Origin: Aliiglaciecola sp. CAU 1673
GTDB lineage: Bacteria; Pseudomonadota; Gammaproteobacteria; Enterobacterales; Alteromonadaceae
Assembly: GCF_029223185.1 (NCBI RefSeq)
Contig: NZ_JARHUG010000013.1
Span: 1-64,000 of the forward strand
Direction of reading: 5' to 3'
DNA: 64,000 nucleotides
The notes beneath the pieces were generated by a model that made no database searches, was not told the DNA's origin, and saw only the letters and a program-made list of their open reading frames with translations. Positions 30,357 through 39,182 of this stretch are shown here, piece after piece. Numbering within the stretch: the stretch's first letter is position 1; each line of letters opens with the position of its first letter. The translations under genes and the position numbers were made by a program.

Positions 30357-32582
30357 CTACAGCGCCAATAACTCATTTCTTAGCTCTTTATACGACAGCG
30401 GCTTCTGCAACACCTTTACATCGATCATATCGAGATTCAGGTGTGATGAATAACCGGTCATAATAGTGCAGCGGATGTGTGGATGCTTTTCCCTGACCAA
30501 AGCAATCAATTGGTGCCCCTGTAGCTGCCCTCGCATGGTCTGGTCGGAAATCAGAATATCGATTTTTTCCTCACAGGCATTGATGTAATCGAGTGCCTCA
30601 TTCCCATTTTCAAACGTGACCACTTTTGCACCATCGGCGACCAATAACATCTTGGTGACCTCCAGTAAGTCCTTCTCATCATCTACCAAAACAATATGTA
30701 AACCGGCAAGCACCTTGGGTTTAACAGGGCTCTGGGGCACTTTTCCGTTGCGTTTCAAATCTGTTTCAGGGAGCCACAAGGAAAAGGTGCTGCCTTTGCC
30801 AGGCGTTGACTCAACGACCAGACCACAACCGTTATTTACGGCAAAAGCCGCAACAGAACTGAGCCCCAGTCCAGTGCCACTGCCATCCTCTCTGGCACTG
30901 AAAAACGGGGTGAAAATTTGATCGATGATGTTCTTTTCCATGCCCACACCGGTATCGGATATGGACAGCACTATATAGTTTCCCGCCCCGTCTGGTAGCG
31001 TCTGTACGAAGCCGTCAGCAACATTGAATGCAGCAGAGAGAGATGTTGCAATAGTGATTTTACCCGTTCCCTCAATAGCTTTTTGGGCATTTATCACCAG
31101 GTTCAGCAGCGCGTCACCAAGAGCCCCTTTGTTCAATCTGCAAAGTCTTGCTGCAGCTAGTCTTTTAATTACCTCAATATTGCTTGGCACAATATCACGG
31201 TAAAAATTGACCTCTTCTGCAATAAACTCGTCTACATCAATTATGGTTTTTTCGTCGTTTTTCCCTTTTACCGTTTTTAACAGTTTCTCGGTGATTCTTC
31301 TGCCCCGTCGCACGCCATGGGTAATTTTGTCTATTTGCGCCATGCGGATTTGTTCATCGCATGTGGCACTCAAAGATTCTGCACTAGTGCCAATAATCGA
31401 CAGTACGTTATTCAATTCATGACAGATGCCGGCTGAAAACTCCCCAACCAACGCGACCTTTTGTGCATTAAGGAGTTGCGCTTCCTGATTCTTTTTCTCG
31501 GTAATGTCCTGTTGAAAGCCGACAAAATGGGTAATCGAACTCTTTTCCATCACCGGGGATATGATCAAGTGGCTCCAATAGGCTTTGCCATTTTTTGCGT
31601 AGTTCAGGATTTCTGTATCGACATTTCCTCCGGCGTTCAGAATTCGCCGCATGTCATTGACTGTCTCCTTGCTGGTATGTTCTCCATGCAGAAATTGACT
31701 GAGGTTCTGCCCTTTTATTTCTTCCAGCGAAAAGCCCGTCATAGCGATGAATGCATCATTCACCCATTCAACATTTCGGTTCACATCACAAATTACTACC
31801 CCTGAGGCCGGCGTTTCTGCCACTTTTGATAACAGGCTGACCTGCTGGTTGAGTAACACGCTGTCAGTTATATCTTGAAAAACACCAAAAATGGCCTGCG
31901 GTTCACCTATGCTGTTGCGGTATATTTTGGCTTGGCTTTTAACATGACGAACTTCACCGTCTGTTCTGATAATCCGCAGATTAAAGGTCCACTCATTGTG
32001 ATTTTCTAAGGCATCTTCCACGTACTGTCTGACTGCTTTTTCATCATCCGGATGATAAAACTTAATGGCACTTTCCAAAGTGGGCTGAAAGCTGTCTTTG
32101 CTGACGCCATGGATATTGTAAATTTCATCAGACCAGAACAAGGATTGGGTTTTTAAGTCCACGCTCCAATGACCTACACGGGCCATTTTTTCAGCCTGTC
32201 GTAACAAGACGCTGGTGCGGTGATCATGCTCCTCCAGCGCAACCTTTTCATCCACCGGAATAGCAGAAGCAACGATATTTCCCATTTCGTCTATTCTGGA
32301 TGTCCATTCCAGCCAGACATAGCCTCCATCGGCCTTTAAATAACGGTTGCGATAACCGAAAACGTTCTGATTTTTTTCGATAAATTGGGAAAAGGTTAAC
32401 TGCGAGTCATAGAGATCGGCGGGATGAATAAAGTCAAAAAAAGGACTACTGTAGAGCTTGTCCAAGGACCAGCCCAAGACCTCGACCCAGCGATCATTAA
32501 GGTAAGTAAAGCGTCCTTCCGTTGTTACTTTACACACTAAGATATTTAGCGTTGCCAGAATGCTGTGATACTCGTTAACCAT
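30357..32582 (-). CDS. PAS-domain hybrid histidine kinase
   Basis: This 741-residue cytosolic sensor has three successive PAS domains (about 5-115, FTYLNDRWVEVLGWSLDKLY; 130-250, FWSDEIYNIHGVSKDSF; 255-375, VEWVNDAFIAMTGFSLEEIK). A HisKA box holds the His in VGEFSAGICHELNNVLSIIG (about residue 391). The HATPase domain has NLVINAQKAIEGTG, SDTGVGMEKNI and GSGTGLGLSSVAAF. A C-terminal receiver (about 630-741) has the acceptor Asp in KIDILISDQTMRG. No membrane segment is visible. No partner regulator or output gene is adjacent. The signal is unknown; PAS domains may bind haem, flavin or small ligands. Confidence 0.9.
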   Translation of the reverse strand: MVNEYHSILATLNILVCKVTTEGRFTYLNDRWVEVLGWSLDKLYSSPFFDFIHPADLYDSQLTFSQFIEKNQNVFGYRNRYLKADGGYVWLEWTSRIDEMGNIVASAIPVDEKVALEEHDHRTSVLLRQAEKMARVGHWSVDLKTQSLFWSDEIYNIHGVSKDSFQPTLESAIKFYHPDDEKAVRQYVEDALENHNEWTFNLRIIRTDGEVRHVKSQAKIYRNSIGEPQAIFGVFQDITDSVLLNQQVSLLSKVAETPASGVVICDVNRNVEWVNDAFIAMTGFSLEEIKGQNLSQFLHGEHTSKETVNDMRRILNAGGNVDTEILNYAKNGKAYWSHLIISPVMEKSSITHFVGFQQDITEKKNQEAQLLNAQKVALVGEFSAGICHELNNVLSIIGTSAESLSATCDEQIRMAQIDKITHGVRRGRRITEKLLKTVKGKNDEKTIIDVDEFIAEEVNFYRDIVPSNIEVIKRLAAARLCRLNKGALGDALLNLVINAQKAIEGTGKITIATSLSAAFNVADGFVQTLPDGAGNYIVLSISDTGVGMEKNIIDQIFTPFFSAREDGSGTGLGLSSVAAFAVNNGCGLVVESTPGKGSTFSLWLPETDLKRNGKVPQSPVKPKVLAGLHIVLVDDEKDLLEVTKMLLVADGAKVVTFENGNEALDYINACEEKIDILISDQTMRGQLQGHQLIALVREKHPHIRCTIMTGYSSHLNLDMIDVKVLQKPLSYKELRNELLAL

Positions 32583-32822
32583 GGCGGCATCTGTAGGGGC
32601 ATTATTTATTTTCTGAGCTTAGGAGACAGGCTAGAAAAAGTAAGCACTTAAAAAAACAAAATAATTGCCGCATTCGCAAAAAGTGGGCAGGTTGCCGCAG
32701 AGCATTGGCAAGGAGCCCTTATTTACGCTATGGCCTCGGTGATTGTTTTTGGGATGGGGATAGGCACCATTTCAACCCTGGTTGTACTACTGGGCCTTTT
32801 CTTAGAAGCGGGCGCCAGGTTA
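32583..32822. other. Intergenic region with no supported gene
   Basis: A plus-strand frame from about 32730 encodes a hydrophobic stretch (IVFGMGIGTISTLVVLLGLF), but it has no ribosome-binding site at proper spacing and runs into the 3' end of the opposite gene. It could be a fragment of an old membrane-protein gene. The kinase promoter should be here. Confidence 0.35.
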
Positions 32823-33833
32823 TCAGCGGCTTTTAATAAAGGCGCAGACCATTTCGGCCAACGCCTGGCCCACTACCCGCTTACCCGCCTCCATACCACT
32901 GGGATGCCTGACCGGCGCTGGCTCTGCCAGGTGCAGATATTGCACGCCCGGCAGATTGGCCAGTCTGTGAAGATAGTAAAGGGCATCATTGAGTGACACC
33001 CCTGCAAAGGTCATGGCGCTGGTTGGCATTTCGCTGATCGCATCGAGGTCAATCTCTACGCCGATAGGAAGGCGTTCATCGAGCAGGTAATGACTGACCT
33101 CGTCCAGCACCTGCTCAATGGTCTTCTCACGTCGCCACCACAGCTGCTGAATAGTGATATAGGGAAATCCTGCCCATTCCAGGGCCTGTAAGGCTTCCTG
33201 GTTATTTTTCTGCTCGTGCAAGCCAAGCACTGTATAGCGTTTCAGATAACCCTCGTGATGGGCATAACGAAATGGATTGCCGCTATGCCTTCCTTCGAGG
33301 CGACGAAAATCACCATGTGGATCGAGGTTGGCAACAGCCAAAGGTTGCCCAAGACTCTCGCTACAGGCGCGGATAAGGGGATAAGCGTTATTGTGGCCAC
33401 CACCGATCACAATAGGGATAAGACCGGCATCAAAGATGGGGCGAAGTACCGTCAGAAGACGCTTATCTAATTGCTGGCAACTGTCACGCAATTGCTCTGT
33501 GTCACCGCCATCAGGCAGATCCCGGCAATCCAGTTCACCAAGCAGCAATATGTCTTCGCCGTCCATGAAGCGATTGGCCTGCAGATTACAAAAATAACTG
33601 AGAAAGGCTGTCCATCCCTCGTTGGCGCCACCTTTACCCAGGTTGGCCAGCGGACCTATTTGTTCAGGCACACCCAACAGGGCAAATCGGCAACCGGCTA
33701 GCCTGGCCTGCTCATAATCAGGGAATTGGGTAACCAGGCGAATCTTATCGCCAAGCTTGGTTTCCCCTTCCCTTGCACTAAAGCAGCCTTGCAGGGCTTT
33801 GGCATCCAGCGGCTGCAGCCACTGTTGTGTCAT
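32823..33833 (-). CDS. Arginase-family hydrolase, formimidoylglutamase-like
   Basis: This 336-residue protein has the ureohydrolase metal motifs in order: [20 protein letters not shown] (GGGH), [20 protein letters not shown] (D-x-H-x-D) and [20 protein letters not shown] (D-x-D). Arginase-fold enzymes bind two manganese ions and hydrolyse guanidino or formimino groups. The [15 protein letters not shown] stretch is typical of a formimidoylglutamase-like branch, so it may provide the last Hut step (N-formimino-glutamate to glutamate and formamide) missing next to hutCUH/hutI. The substrate is inferred, not shown. It overlaps rraA by four bases (ATGA). Confidence 0.8.
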   Translation of the reverse strand: MTQQWLQPLDAKALQGCFSAREGETKLGDKIRLVTQFPDYEQARLAGCRFALLGVPEQIGPLANLGKGGANEGWTAFLSYFCNLQANRFMDGEDILLLGELDCRDLPDGGDTEQLRDSCQQLDKRLLTVLRPIFDAGLIPIVIGGGHNNAYPLIRACSESLGQPLAVANLDPHGDFRRLEGRHSGNPFRYAHHEGYLKRYTVLGLHEQKNNQEALQALEWAGFPYITIQQLWWRREKTIEQVLDEVSHYLLDERLPIGVEIDLDAISEMPTSAMTFAGVSLNDALYYLHRLANLPGVQYLHLAEPAPVRHPSGMEAGKRVVGQALAEMVCAFIKSR

Positions 33834-34315
33834 TCGATATCCAGAGGCTCAGGAGAGAGAATAATGCCGGTGCTATCGGCATACAGATGGTCTTCAGGCA
33901 GAAAGGTGACACCACCGAAATTCACGGCGATATCCACTTCTCCAATTTGCTCATATTCCGCTGAGACCGGAATCGATGCCAGAGCATGAATGCCGAGATC
34001 GAAGTCTTCCAGCGCATCCACCTCGCGCACACTGCCATAACAGACTATGCCTTCCCAACCATTGTCCACCGCCAGTTGGGCGGTATTGGCATCAATCAGG
34101 GCACGGCGCAACGAACCGCCACCGTCCACCAGCAAGACCTTGCCCTTGCCTGGCTCTTGCAGCACTTTGTCGATCAGCCCCTTGTCTTCGAAACATTTGA
34201 CCGTGGTGATCTCACCACCATAGGAGGAGCGGCCGCCATAGCTAACGAACATGGGTTCAACCACATCTACGCTATCAGCAAAAAGGTCGCAAAGTTCTGA
34301 AGTGTTGTAGTCCAT
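33830..34315 (-). CDS. rraA: Regulator of ribonuclease activity A
   Basis: This 161-residue trimeric protein inhibits RNase E and so stabilises many mRNAs. It has the RraA fold: [20 protein letters not shown] at the start, [59 protein letters not shown] and [20 protein letters not shown] at the end. Length matches E. coli RraA (161). Some relatives are HMG/CHA aldolases, but the close match to the E. coli-type sequence supports the RNase role. It is upstream of and overlaps the arginase-family gene. Confidence 0.95.
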   Translation of the reverse strand: MDYNTSELCDLFADSVDVVEPMFVSYGGRSSYGGEITTVKCFEDKGLIDKVLQEPGKGKVLLVDGGGSLRRALIDANTAQLAVDNGWEGIVCYGSVREVDALEDFDLGIHALASIPVSAEYEQIGEVDIAVNFGGVTFLPEDHLYADSTGIILSPEPLDIE

Positions 34316-34550
34316 TGTCGTGGTGCCCCGGTATTAGGCTGGTGTGTGGAGGCAGTATAATGCTTCTTTCCAAGCAGTGTCCACGTACCTTGGGACATTT
34401 GTCCCTTTCAAAAATAGTTATATTTACTAGGCAGTTACACAGCACCTTTAAGTAAAGGCAGGAATGTCATAAAGCTTTCTTATTAATGTCACCTGTTATT
34501 CACAGAGGCTTTTTAGGATTGGCTGGTAATTGAGCAAGATTTATCCAGTC

Positions 34551-35063
34551 ATGAAGCTATTTGCGCGTGCCGACACACAGTTATTTTATTGGTTGTTTAA
34601 TAAGACAGCCGGTAAGAATTGTCGCCTAATTCGATGGGTTTCCCGCACCGGTGACGGACACTTGTATTTACTCATCGGGTTGTTACTTTGGGCTTTCGAG
34701 CCCGAACATGGTGCGCTGTTTTTGTACACCGGCCTGTTAGCCTACGCACTCGAACTACCGCTGTATGTGATCCTGAAGAAATCTTTTAAACGTCAGCGCC
34801 CCTGCGATTTATTCAATAATTTCAGTGCGCATATTTCACCTTCAGATAAGTTCAGCTTGCCCTCTGGCCACACCGCGGCGGCCTTTTTAATGGCATCACT
34901 TATTGCCCATTTTTATCCAGGCTTTAGCTTACTGGTTTATGGATGGGCCACCACTGTTGGTTTATCCAGAGTGTTACTTGGCGTGCACTACCCAAGCGAT
35001 ATTGCTGCTGGCGCCGTCCTCGGACTCACCATGTCAGTATGTAGCATTGCCATTCTGCCTTAG
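34551..35063 (+). CDS. PAP2-family membrane phosphatase
   Basis: This protein of about 170 residues has the three phosphatase motifs: KKSFKRQRP (motif 1, residues about 80-88), SLPSGHTAAAF (motif 2, with catalytic His, about 108) and SRVLLGVHYPSDIAAG (motif 3, His and Asp, about 145-157). Five or so hydrophobic segments surround them. PAP2 proteins remove phosphate from lipid phosphates such as undecaprenyl pyrophosphate or phosphatidic acid on the outer face of the inner membrane. An in-frame TTG at 34530 is an alternative start. The glycosyltransferase gene 94 bases downstream suggests a lipid-linked glycan role. Confidence 0.88.
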   Translation: MKLFARADTQLFYWLFNKTAGKNCRLIRWVSRTGDGHLYLLIGLLLWAFEPEHGALFLYTGLLAYALELPLYVILKKSFKRQRPCDLFNNFSAHISPSDKFSLPSGHTAAAFLMASLIAHFYPGFSLLVYGWATTVGLSRVLLGVHYPSDIAAGAVLGLTMSVCSIAILP

Positions 35064-35157
35064 TGTCTTTGCAAACTATTGACCTTCCCATCCTCGCATG
35101 TCCCACAACTCGAGTATCTGGGACTTGTCCTTTTTTATATTGGAGTAAAGCGCATTC

Positions 35158-36231
35158 ATGAAGATTTTGTATGGCGTGCAAGGCACGGGAAATGGACACA
35201 CCACCAGGGCCAGGGTAATGGCCAAAGCTTTCAGCCAGCGTGCGGATGCCAAAGTGGATTACCTTTTTTCTGGGCGCGATCCGGATAAATACTTCGATAT
35301 GGATATTTTTGCCGATTATCAGGTGCGAGGCGGACTGACGTTTGTCCATCAGCAGGGTGCCATCGATAAGTGGGGAACCGCTAAAGCCATCCGCCCCCTG
35401 CAATTCATTCGTGATGTCAAAGCCTTGGACCTGTCTGGCTATGATCTGATTATCAATGATTTTGAACCGGTCAGCGCCTGGGCTGCGAGACGTCAGGGTG
35501 TTCCTTGCTTATCCATCAGTCATCAAGCTTCCTTCCGTCACCCGGTACCAAAATCAGGCGACAATATAGGCAACCGCTTACTGCTCGACTATTTCGCCCC
35601 GTCAGACATACAGTTGGGAGTGCATTGGTACCACTTCGGGCACCCCATCATGCCGCCTTTTATCGAGGATGAGTATGTTGAGGGTCTGGACGAAAAGCAT
35701 GTGTTGGTTTACCTGCCCTTTGAAGCTCTTGAGGACATTGCGCAGTTACTGGAACCCCTGAGTGAGGAAAACTTCCTCGTCTACCATCCCGACATAATAA
35801 ATGACCATGTGCAGGCTAATATTCACTGGCGTGTTCCCTGCAAAAAAGGCTTTCATCAGGACCTACACCACGCCAAAGGGGTGATCGCAAATGGCGGCTT
35901 TGAATTGTCCAGCGAATGCTTAAAGTTGGGCAAAAAATTGCTCATAAAGCCCCTGCATGGTCAATTTGAACAGCTTTCCAATGTGATCACCTTAGAACAG
36001 TTGGATCTCTGTAAGAGCATGACAACCTTGGACACAGAGGAGGTTGAAGGCTGGCTGGAACTACCTGGGGCGGAGCCCATTCATTTTCCCAATGATCCTC
36101 AGCTCTTAGTGGACTGGTTGCTGCATGGCAACTGGCAAGATGTGAAAAGCATCTGCCACAGCCTGTGGCAGCAAGTGAGCTTTCCCGAAAAGCTTAAACG
36201 ACGCCTGAGTGAGTATCCGGATTTAGAATAA
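35158..36231 (+). CDS. Glycosyltransferase of the MJ1255/VC2487 family
   Basis: This 357-residue protein is a GT-B-like transferase. The N-terminus MKILYGVQGTGNGHTTRARV carries the glycine-rich G-x-G-x-G-H loop of the family. LSGYDLIINDFEPVSAWAAR and a middle SISHQASFRHPVP follow, and a C-terminal nucleotide-sugar region has HHAKGVIANGGFELSSECLK and KPLHGQFEQLSN. The pattern is like UDP-glycosyltransferases such as MurG/MGDG synthase, but donor and acceptor are unknown. It is probably peripheral to the inner membrane. It follows the PAP2 phosphatase in the same direction. Confidence 0.82.
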   Translation: MKILYGVQGTGNGHTTRARVMAKAFSQRADAKVDYLFSGRDPDKYFDMDIFADYQVRGGLTFVHQQGAIDKWGTAKAIRPLQFIRDVKALDLSGYDLIINDFEPVSAWAARRQGVPCLSISHQASFRHPVPKSGDNIGNRLLLDYFAPSDIQLGVHWYHFGHPIMPPFIEDEYVEGLDEKHVLVYLPFEALEDIAQLLEPLSEENFLVYHPDIINDHVQANIHWRVPCKKGFHQDLHHAKGVIANGGFELSSECLKLGKKLLIKPLHGQFEQLSNVITLEQLDLCKSMTTLDTEEVEGWLELPGAEPIHFPNDPQLLVDWLLHGNWQDVKSICHSLWQQVSFPEKLKRRLSEYPDLE

Positions 36232-36270
36232 AAATTAGAAAGTGAGCATTCACTCTCAAAAATCTACTAA

Positions 36271-37299
36271 CTACAGAACCCGTGGTTCAAAGTCTTCGAT
36301 AAAGGCATCCACAATTTCACCCGCTTGATCGATGAGCTCCGAATCGAATTTGGCGATATGAAAAAGGGCTTCCCCTTCATTGGCAATGGGGATATGTGAC
36401 ATACCAATCACAATGCCATCAAACGGAGAGCGTATCGGCTCCTCCATATCGCCGTGTGGGCTGGCAGAGTAGGCCAGGATCTGATTTTTACTGACCAAAT
36501 CACCCAAGCGCACCTTATTGATGATAAGGCCGTCAAATTCATTACGTACCCATTGGCTGCTGTTAGCGACCATGGGTTCAAATTTCCTGCGACTACCCCG
36601 CTTTTGCACCATCCCCAGATACTTCATCACATTCAGCACACCATTGAGGCCGGTGCGAATAGAGGTCTCATCGAATCGCAAAGCCTCACCCGCTTCATAC
36701 AAAATACTGGGAATACCCAGATCTGAGGCTGCTGCACGCAAAGACCCATCGCGCTCCTTGGCATGCAATATCACTGGCGCATGAAACTCTTCAGCCATCT
36801 TCAGAGCGATTTCATCCTGCACATCGGTGCGCACCTGGGGCAGATTGCCTCGGTTAATAGCGCCGGTATGCAGATCGATAATATGGGTGGCACGCTGCAT
36901 CAGCTCGCGGTAGAACAAATTGGCCAGGCGGCTTCCCAACGCACCACGTTGCGATCCCGGAAAGCAACGGTTGAGATCACGCCGGTCGGGTAAGTAACGA
37001 GTGTGCTGAATAAAACCAAACATATTGACGATAGGCACCACGATCAGGGTGCCGGTCAGGCGCTTGGGATTCATCTTCTTGATCAGGCGACGGCAGATGT
37101 CGATGCCATTGAGTTCGTCACCATGCAAAGCAGCACAAACCAGCAAAGTGGGTCCTTCCTTCAGGCCATGGAATACTTCAACATGCAAATCCATGGGGGT
37201 GTCGGTGTAGAGCCTGGCGGCGGGTAACTTAATGGATTTAACTGTGCCTGCGGTGACTTTGGTTTCGGCGATTTCAAATGCTTCGCGACGCCTAGCCAT
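36271..37299 (-). CDS. Succinylglutamate desuccinylase/aspartoacylase-family protein
   Basis: This 342-residue zinc-carboxypeptidase-fold protein has zinc ligands in CAALHGDELNGIDICRR (H-x2-E) and THIIDLHTGAINRGNLP (His), a substrate-arginine region LPDRRDLNRCFPGSQRG, and the catalytic Glu in GIPSILYEAGEALRF. A C-terminal biotinyl-like beta domain (SPFDGIVIGMSHIPIANEGE) is typical of this branch. It probably hydrolyses an amide of an acylated or poly-glutamyl amino acid. ATG 37299 overlaps the rimK stop (TGATG). Coupling with rimK suggests it could reverse or process the ligase product; this is inference. Confidence 0.85.
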   Translation of the reverse strand: MARRREAFEIAETKVTAGTVKSIKLPAARLYTDTPMDLHVEVFHGLKEGPTLLVCAALHGDELNGIDICRRLIKKMNPKRLTGTLIVVPIVNMFGFIQHTRYLPDRRDLNRCFPGSQRGALGSRLANLFYRELMQRATHIIDLHTGAINRGNLPQVRTDVQDEIALKMAEEFHAPVILHAKERDGSLRAAASDLGIPSILYEAGEALRFDETSIRTGLNGVLNVMKYLGMVQKRGSRRKFEPMVANSSQWVRNEFDGLIINKVRLGDLVSKNQILAYSASPHGDMEEPIRSPFDGIVIGMSHIPIANEGEALFHIAKFDSELIDQAGEIVDAFIEDFEPRVL

Positions 37300-38204
37300 C
37301 AACCTTTTCCTCGCGTGCGGGTTTTATGGCTCTTCGCGCTTTTCTCAATAAACTCAATGATGTGATCAGCGATATTTTTGCCGGTAGCGGCTTCAATACC
37401 CTCCAGACCCGGGCTTGAATTCACTTCCATCACGACTGGTCCATGGTTGGAACGTAGAATATCTACCCCCGCTACATTCAGGCCCATGGTGCGCGCGGCG
37501 CGCACAGCCGTACTGCGCTCTTCCGGGGTCAACCGAATAAGGGAAGCGCTACCGCCCCGATGCAAATTAGAGCGGAACTCGCCAGCTTTGGCCTGACGCT
37601 TCATAGCGGCAATTACCTTATCGCCGATGACAAAACAACGGATATCTGCACCGCCCGCTTCGCGAATGTATTCCTGCACCATGATGTTGGCGCGAAGCCC
37701 CATAAAGGCTTCAATCACACTTTCCGCGGCCTGGCGGGTCTCGGCCAGTACCACACCGATGCCCTGAGTTCCTTCCAGCAACTTGATCACCAAAGGCGCT
37801 CCTCCCACCATCTCAATCAAATCGGGAATGTTGCTGGCTTGGTTAGCGAAGCCGGTGATGGGCAGACCAATCCCCTTACGGGACAAAAGCTGTAATGATC
37901 TTAGCTTGTCTCGGCTGCGGCTGATGGCAACGGACTCATTCAACGGATAGACGCCCATCATTTCAAACTGACGCAGTACCGCTGTGCCATAAAAAGTAAT
38001 GGAGGCCCCTATCCTGGGAATAATGGCATCGAATTCCGGTAACTCTTTGCCCTTAATATGCACAGATGAACTCTGCATATTGATGTTCATATAGCATTTC
38101 AGGGGATCGATGACATGGACTTCGTGCCCTCTGGCCTCGCCAGCCTCTCTCAAGCGCCTGGTAGAATAAAGATTGCTGTTACGTGACAGGACGGCAATTC
38201 TCAT
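37299..38204 (-). CDS. rimK: RimK: alpha-L-glutamate ligase of ribosomal protein S6
   Basis: This 301-residue ATP-grasp ligase, the usual size, adds glutamate to the C-terminus of S6. Landmarks are [108 protein letters not shown] and [14 protein letters not shown]. The tail after residue 285 is short and basic, with no extra domain. It lies in a three-gene unit, rimB-rimK-desuccinylase, and is a paralogue of the TrkA-C-fused RimK at 22097. Confidence 0.93.
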   Translation of the reverse strand: MRIAVLSRNSNLYSTRRLREAGEARGHEVHVIDPLKCYMNINMQSSSVHIKGKELPEFDAIIPRIGASITFYGTAVLRQFEMMGVYPLNESVAISRSRDKLRSLQLLSRKGIGLPITGFANQASNIPDLIEMVGGAPLVIKLLEGTQGIGVVLAETRQAAESVIEAFMGLRANIMVQEYIREAGGADIRCFVIGDKVIAAMKRQAKAGEFRSNLHRGGSASLIRLTPEERSTAVRAARTMGLNVAGVDILRSNHGPVVMEVNSSPGLEGIEAATGKNIADHIIEFIEKSAKSHKTRTRGKG

Positions 38205-38374
38205 TGTGAAAAACCTTAATTAATCAAATTTGGGGACTAAATACTTTCGCATCATGGCGTCGCGGACACGCGAAGGATGCGAAAGAATTCGGCAGCAACC
38301 AGTGGAGACCAGAATACTAGACTTGGCAGGCTGGCATAGTTTGGCAGTGGCGCCTCACAAATTCAATCTGGATA

Positions 38375-38812
38375 TCATTTTGGAACGCCCTGACAATAGG
38401 ATTTTTCTGGATCGACCAAGAATTTTCCACACATGGCCTGGCGACCCAGCAGCATTCGAAAACGCATTGAGTCCCTGTTAGTAAGCGTTAACTCTATAGG
38501 GTAACGTTCGCCGGCAAGGAAAAGCTCTGTTTCGACCACATAGCGCACTTCCTCGTGACCGCCAGAATCCCTTACAGGCCGCCTGTCCACAACCCTGGCC
38601 TCACAAATATGTATCTCACTCTCATCGTCTTGAACAGGATGCATATGGATACGGACCCAGGACTGTCCCTTGCGTTTGAAAGGGTGGAGTTCAAAGGCGT
38701 GCAAACAGGAGGTCTTGGCACCCGTATCTATTTTCATTTTGATTCTGTCGATGCCTAGTTCCGGAAGTGCACCCCACTCCCGCCAGCCGAGTTTTTTCAT
38801 ATTTTTATCCAT
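38375..38812 (-). CDS. rimB: RimB-like retropepsin-fold protease (putative ATP-dependent zinc protease family)
   Basis: This 145-residue protein has the retropepsin-like aspartic-protease core: GIDRIKMKIDTGAKTSCLHA, where DTGA is the catalytic D-T/S-G motif, then RPVRDSGGHEEVRYVVET and LLGRQAMCGKFLVDPEKS. This is the family annotated as ATP-dependent zinc protease and known in Pseudomonas as RimB, which processes glutamylated S6 with RimK. ATG 38812 with AGGG five bases upstream is preferred over the long frame to 38881. It lies 170 bases before rimK on the same strand. Confidence 0.87.
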   Translation of the reverse strand: MDKNMKKLGWREWGALPELGIDRIKMKIDTGAKTSCLHAFELHPFKRKGQSWVRIHMHPVQDDESEIHICEARVVDRRPVRDSGGHEEVRYVVETELFLAGERYPIELTLTNRDSMRFRMLLGRQAMCGKFLVDPEKSYCQGVPK

Positions 38813-39182
38813 GCTTGCCCTAAACCTTTTGCGGCATACCACCGATACACAACAAATTGGACCGGGCGTTATATCTGGCATTAGTGTAAACCAAGTCTAT
38901 TAAATTCCTGTTCGCACAGCGAGTAGCAAAATGCGCAGATGGACAGAGAGTTGGCAAAAGTTAACTTGGTAATGTGGTTTGCCAAACACTTGAAAGCAGC
39001 ATCTTGATTTGCGCTTTTCTGACGATTTCTGTGATAAGCCTTTGTCTAAAGGACTTGGTTTTAGTATAAAAATGCGCCATTTTAGCCGCGATGTACCATA
39101 CTAAGCGGTTGATGCTTGCTCTTGGAGTTAAACGTTAAGGCCCTTCGGAAATAACGCTAGTATAAGAAAAAGGATAACTGGG
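38813..39182. other. Divergent rimB - diguanylate cyclase intergenic region
   Basis: About 370 bases hold no supported gene. The right part (about 39040-39180) is A/T-rich and should hold the cyclase promoter. An AAGGATAACTGGG ribosome-binding region precedes its GTG. No hairpin of note was found. Confidence 0.4.

Noticed and set aside
32730-32996. Plus-strand frame encoding a hydrophobic segment beside the arginase-family gene
   Set aside because: The nearest AGGAG is about 16 bases from the ATG, and the second half is antisense to the well supported opposite gene. At most it is a relic.
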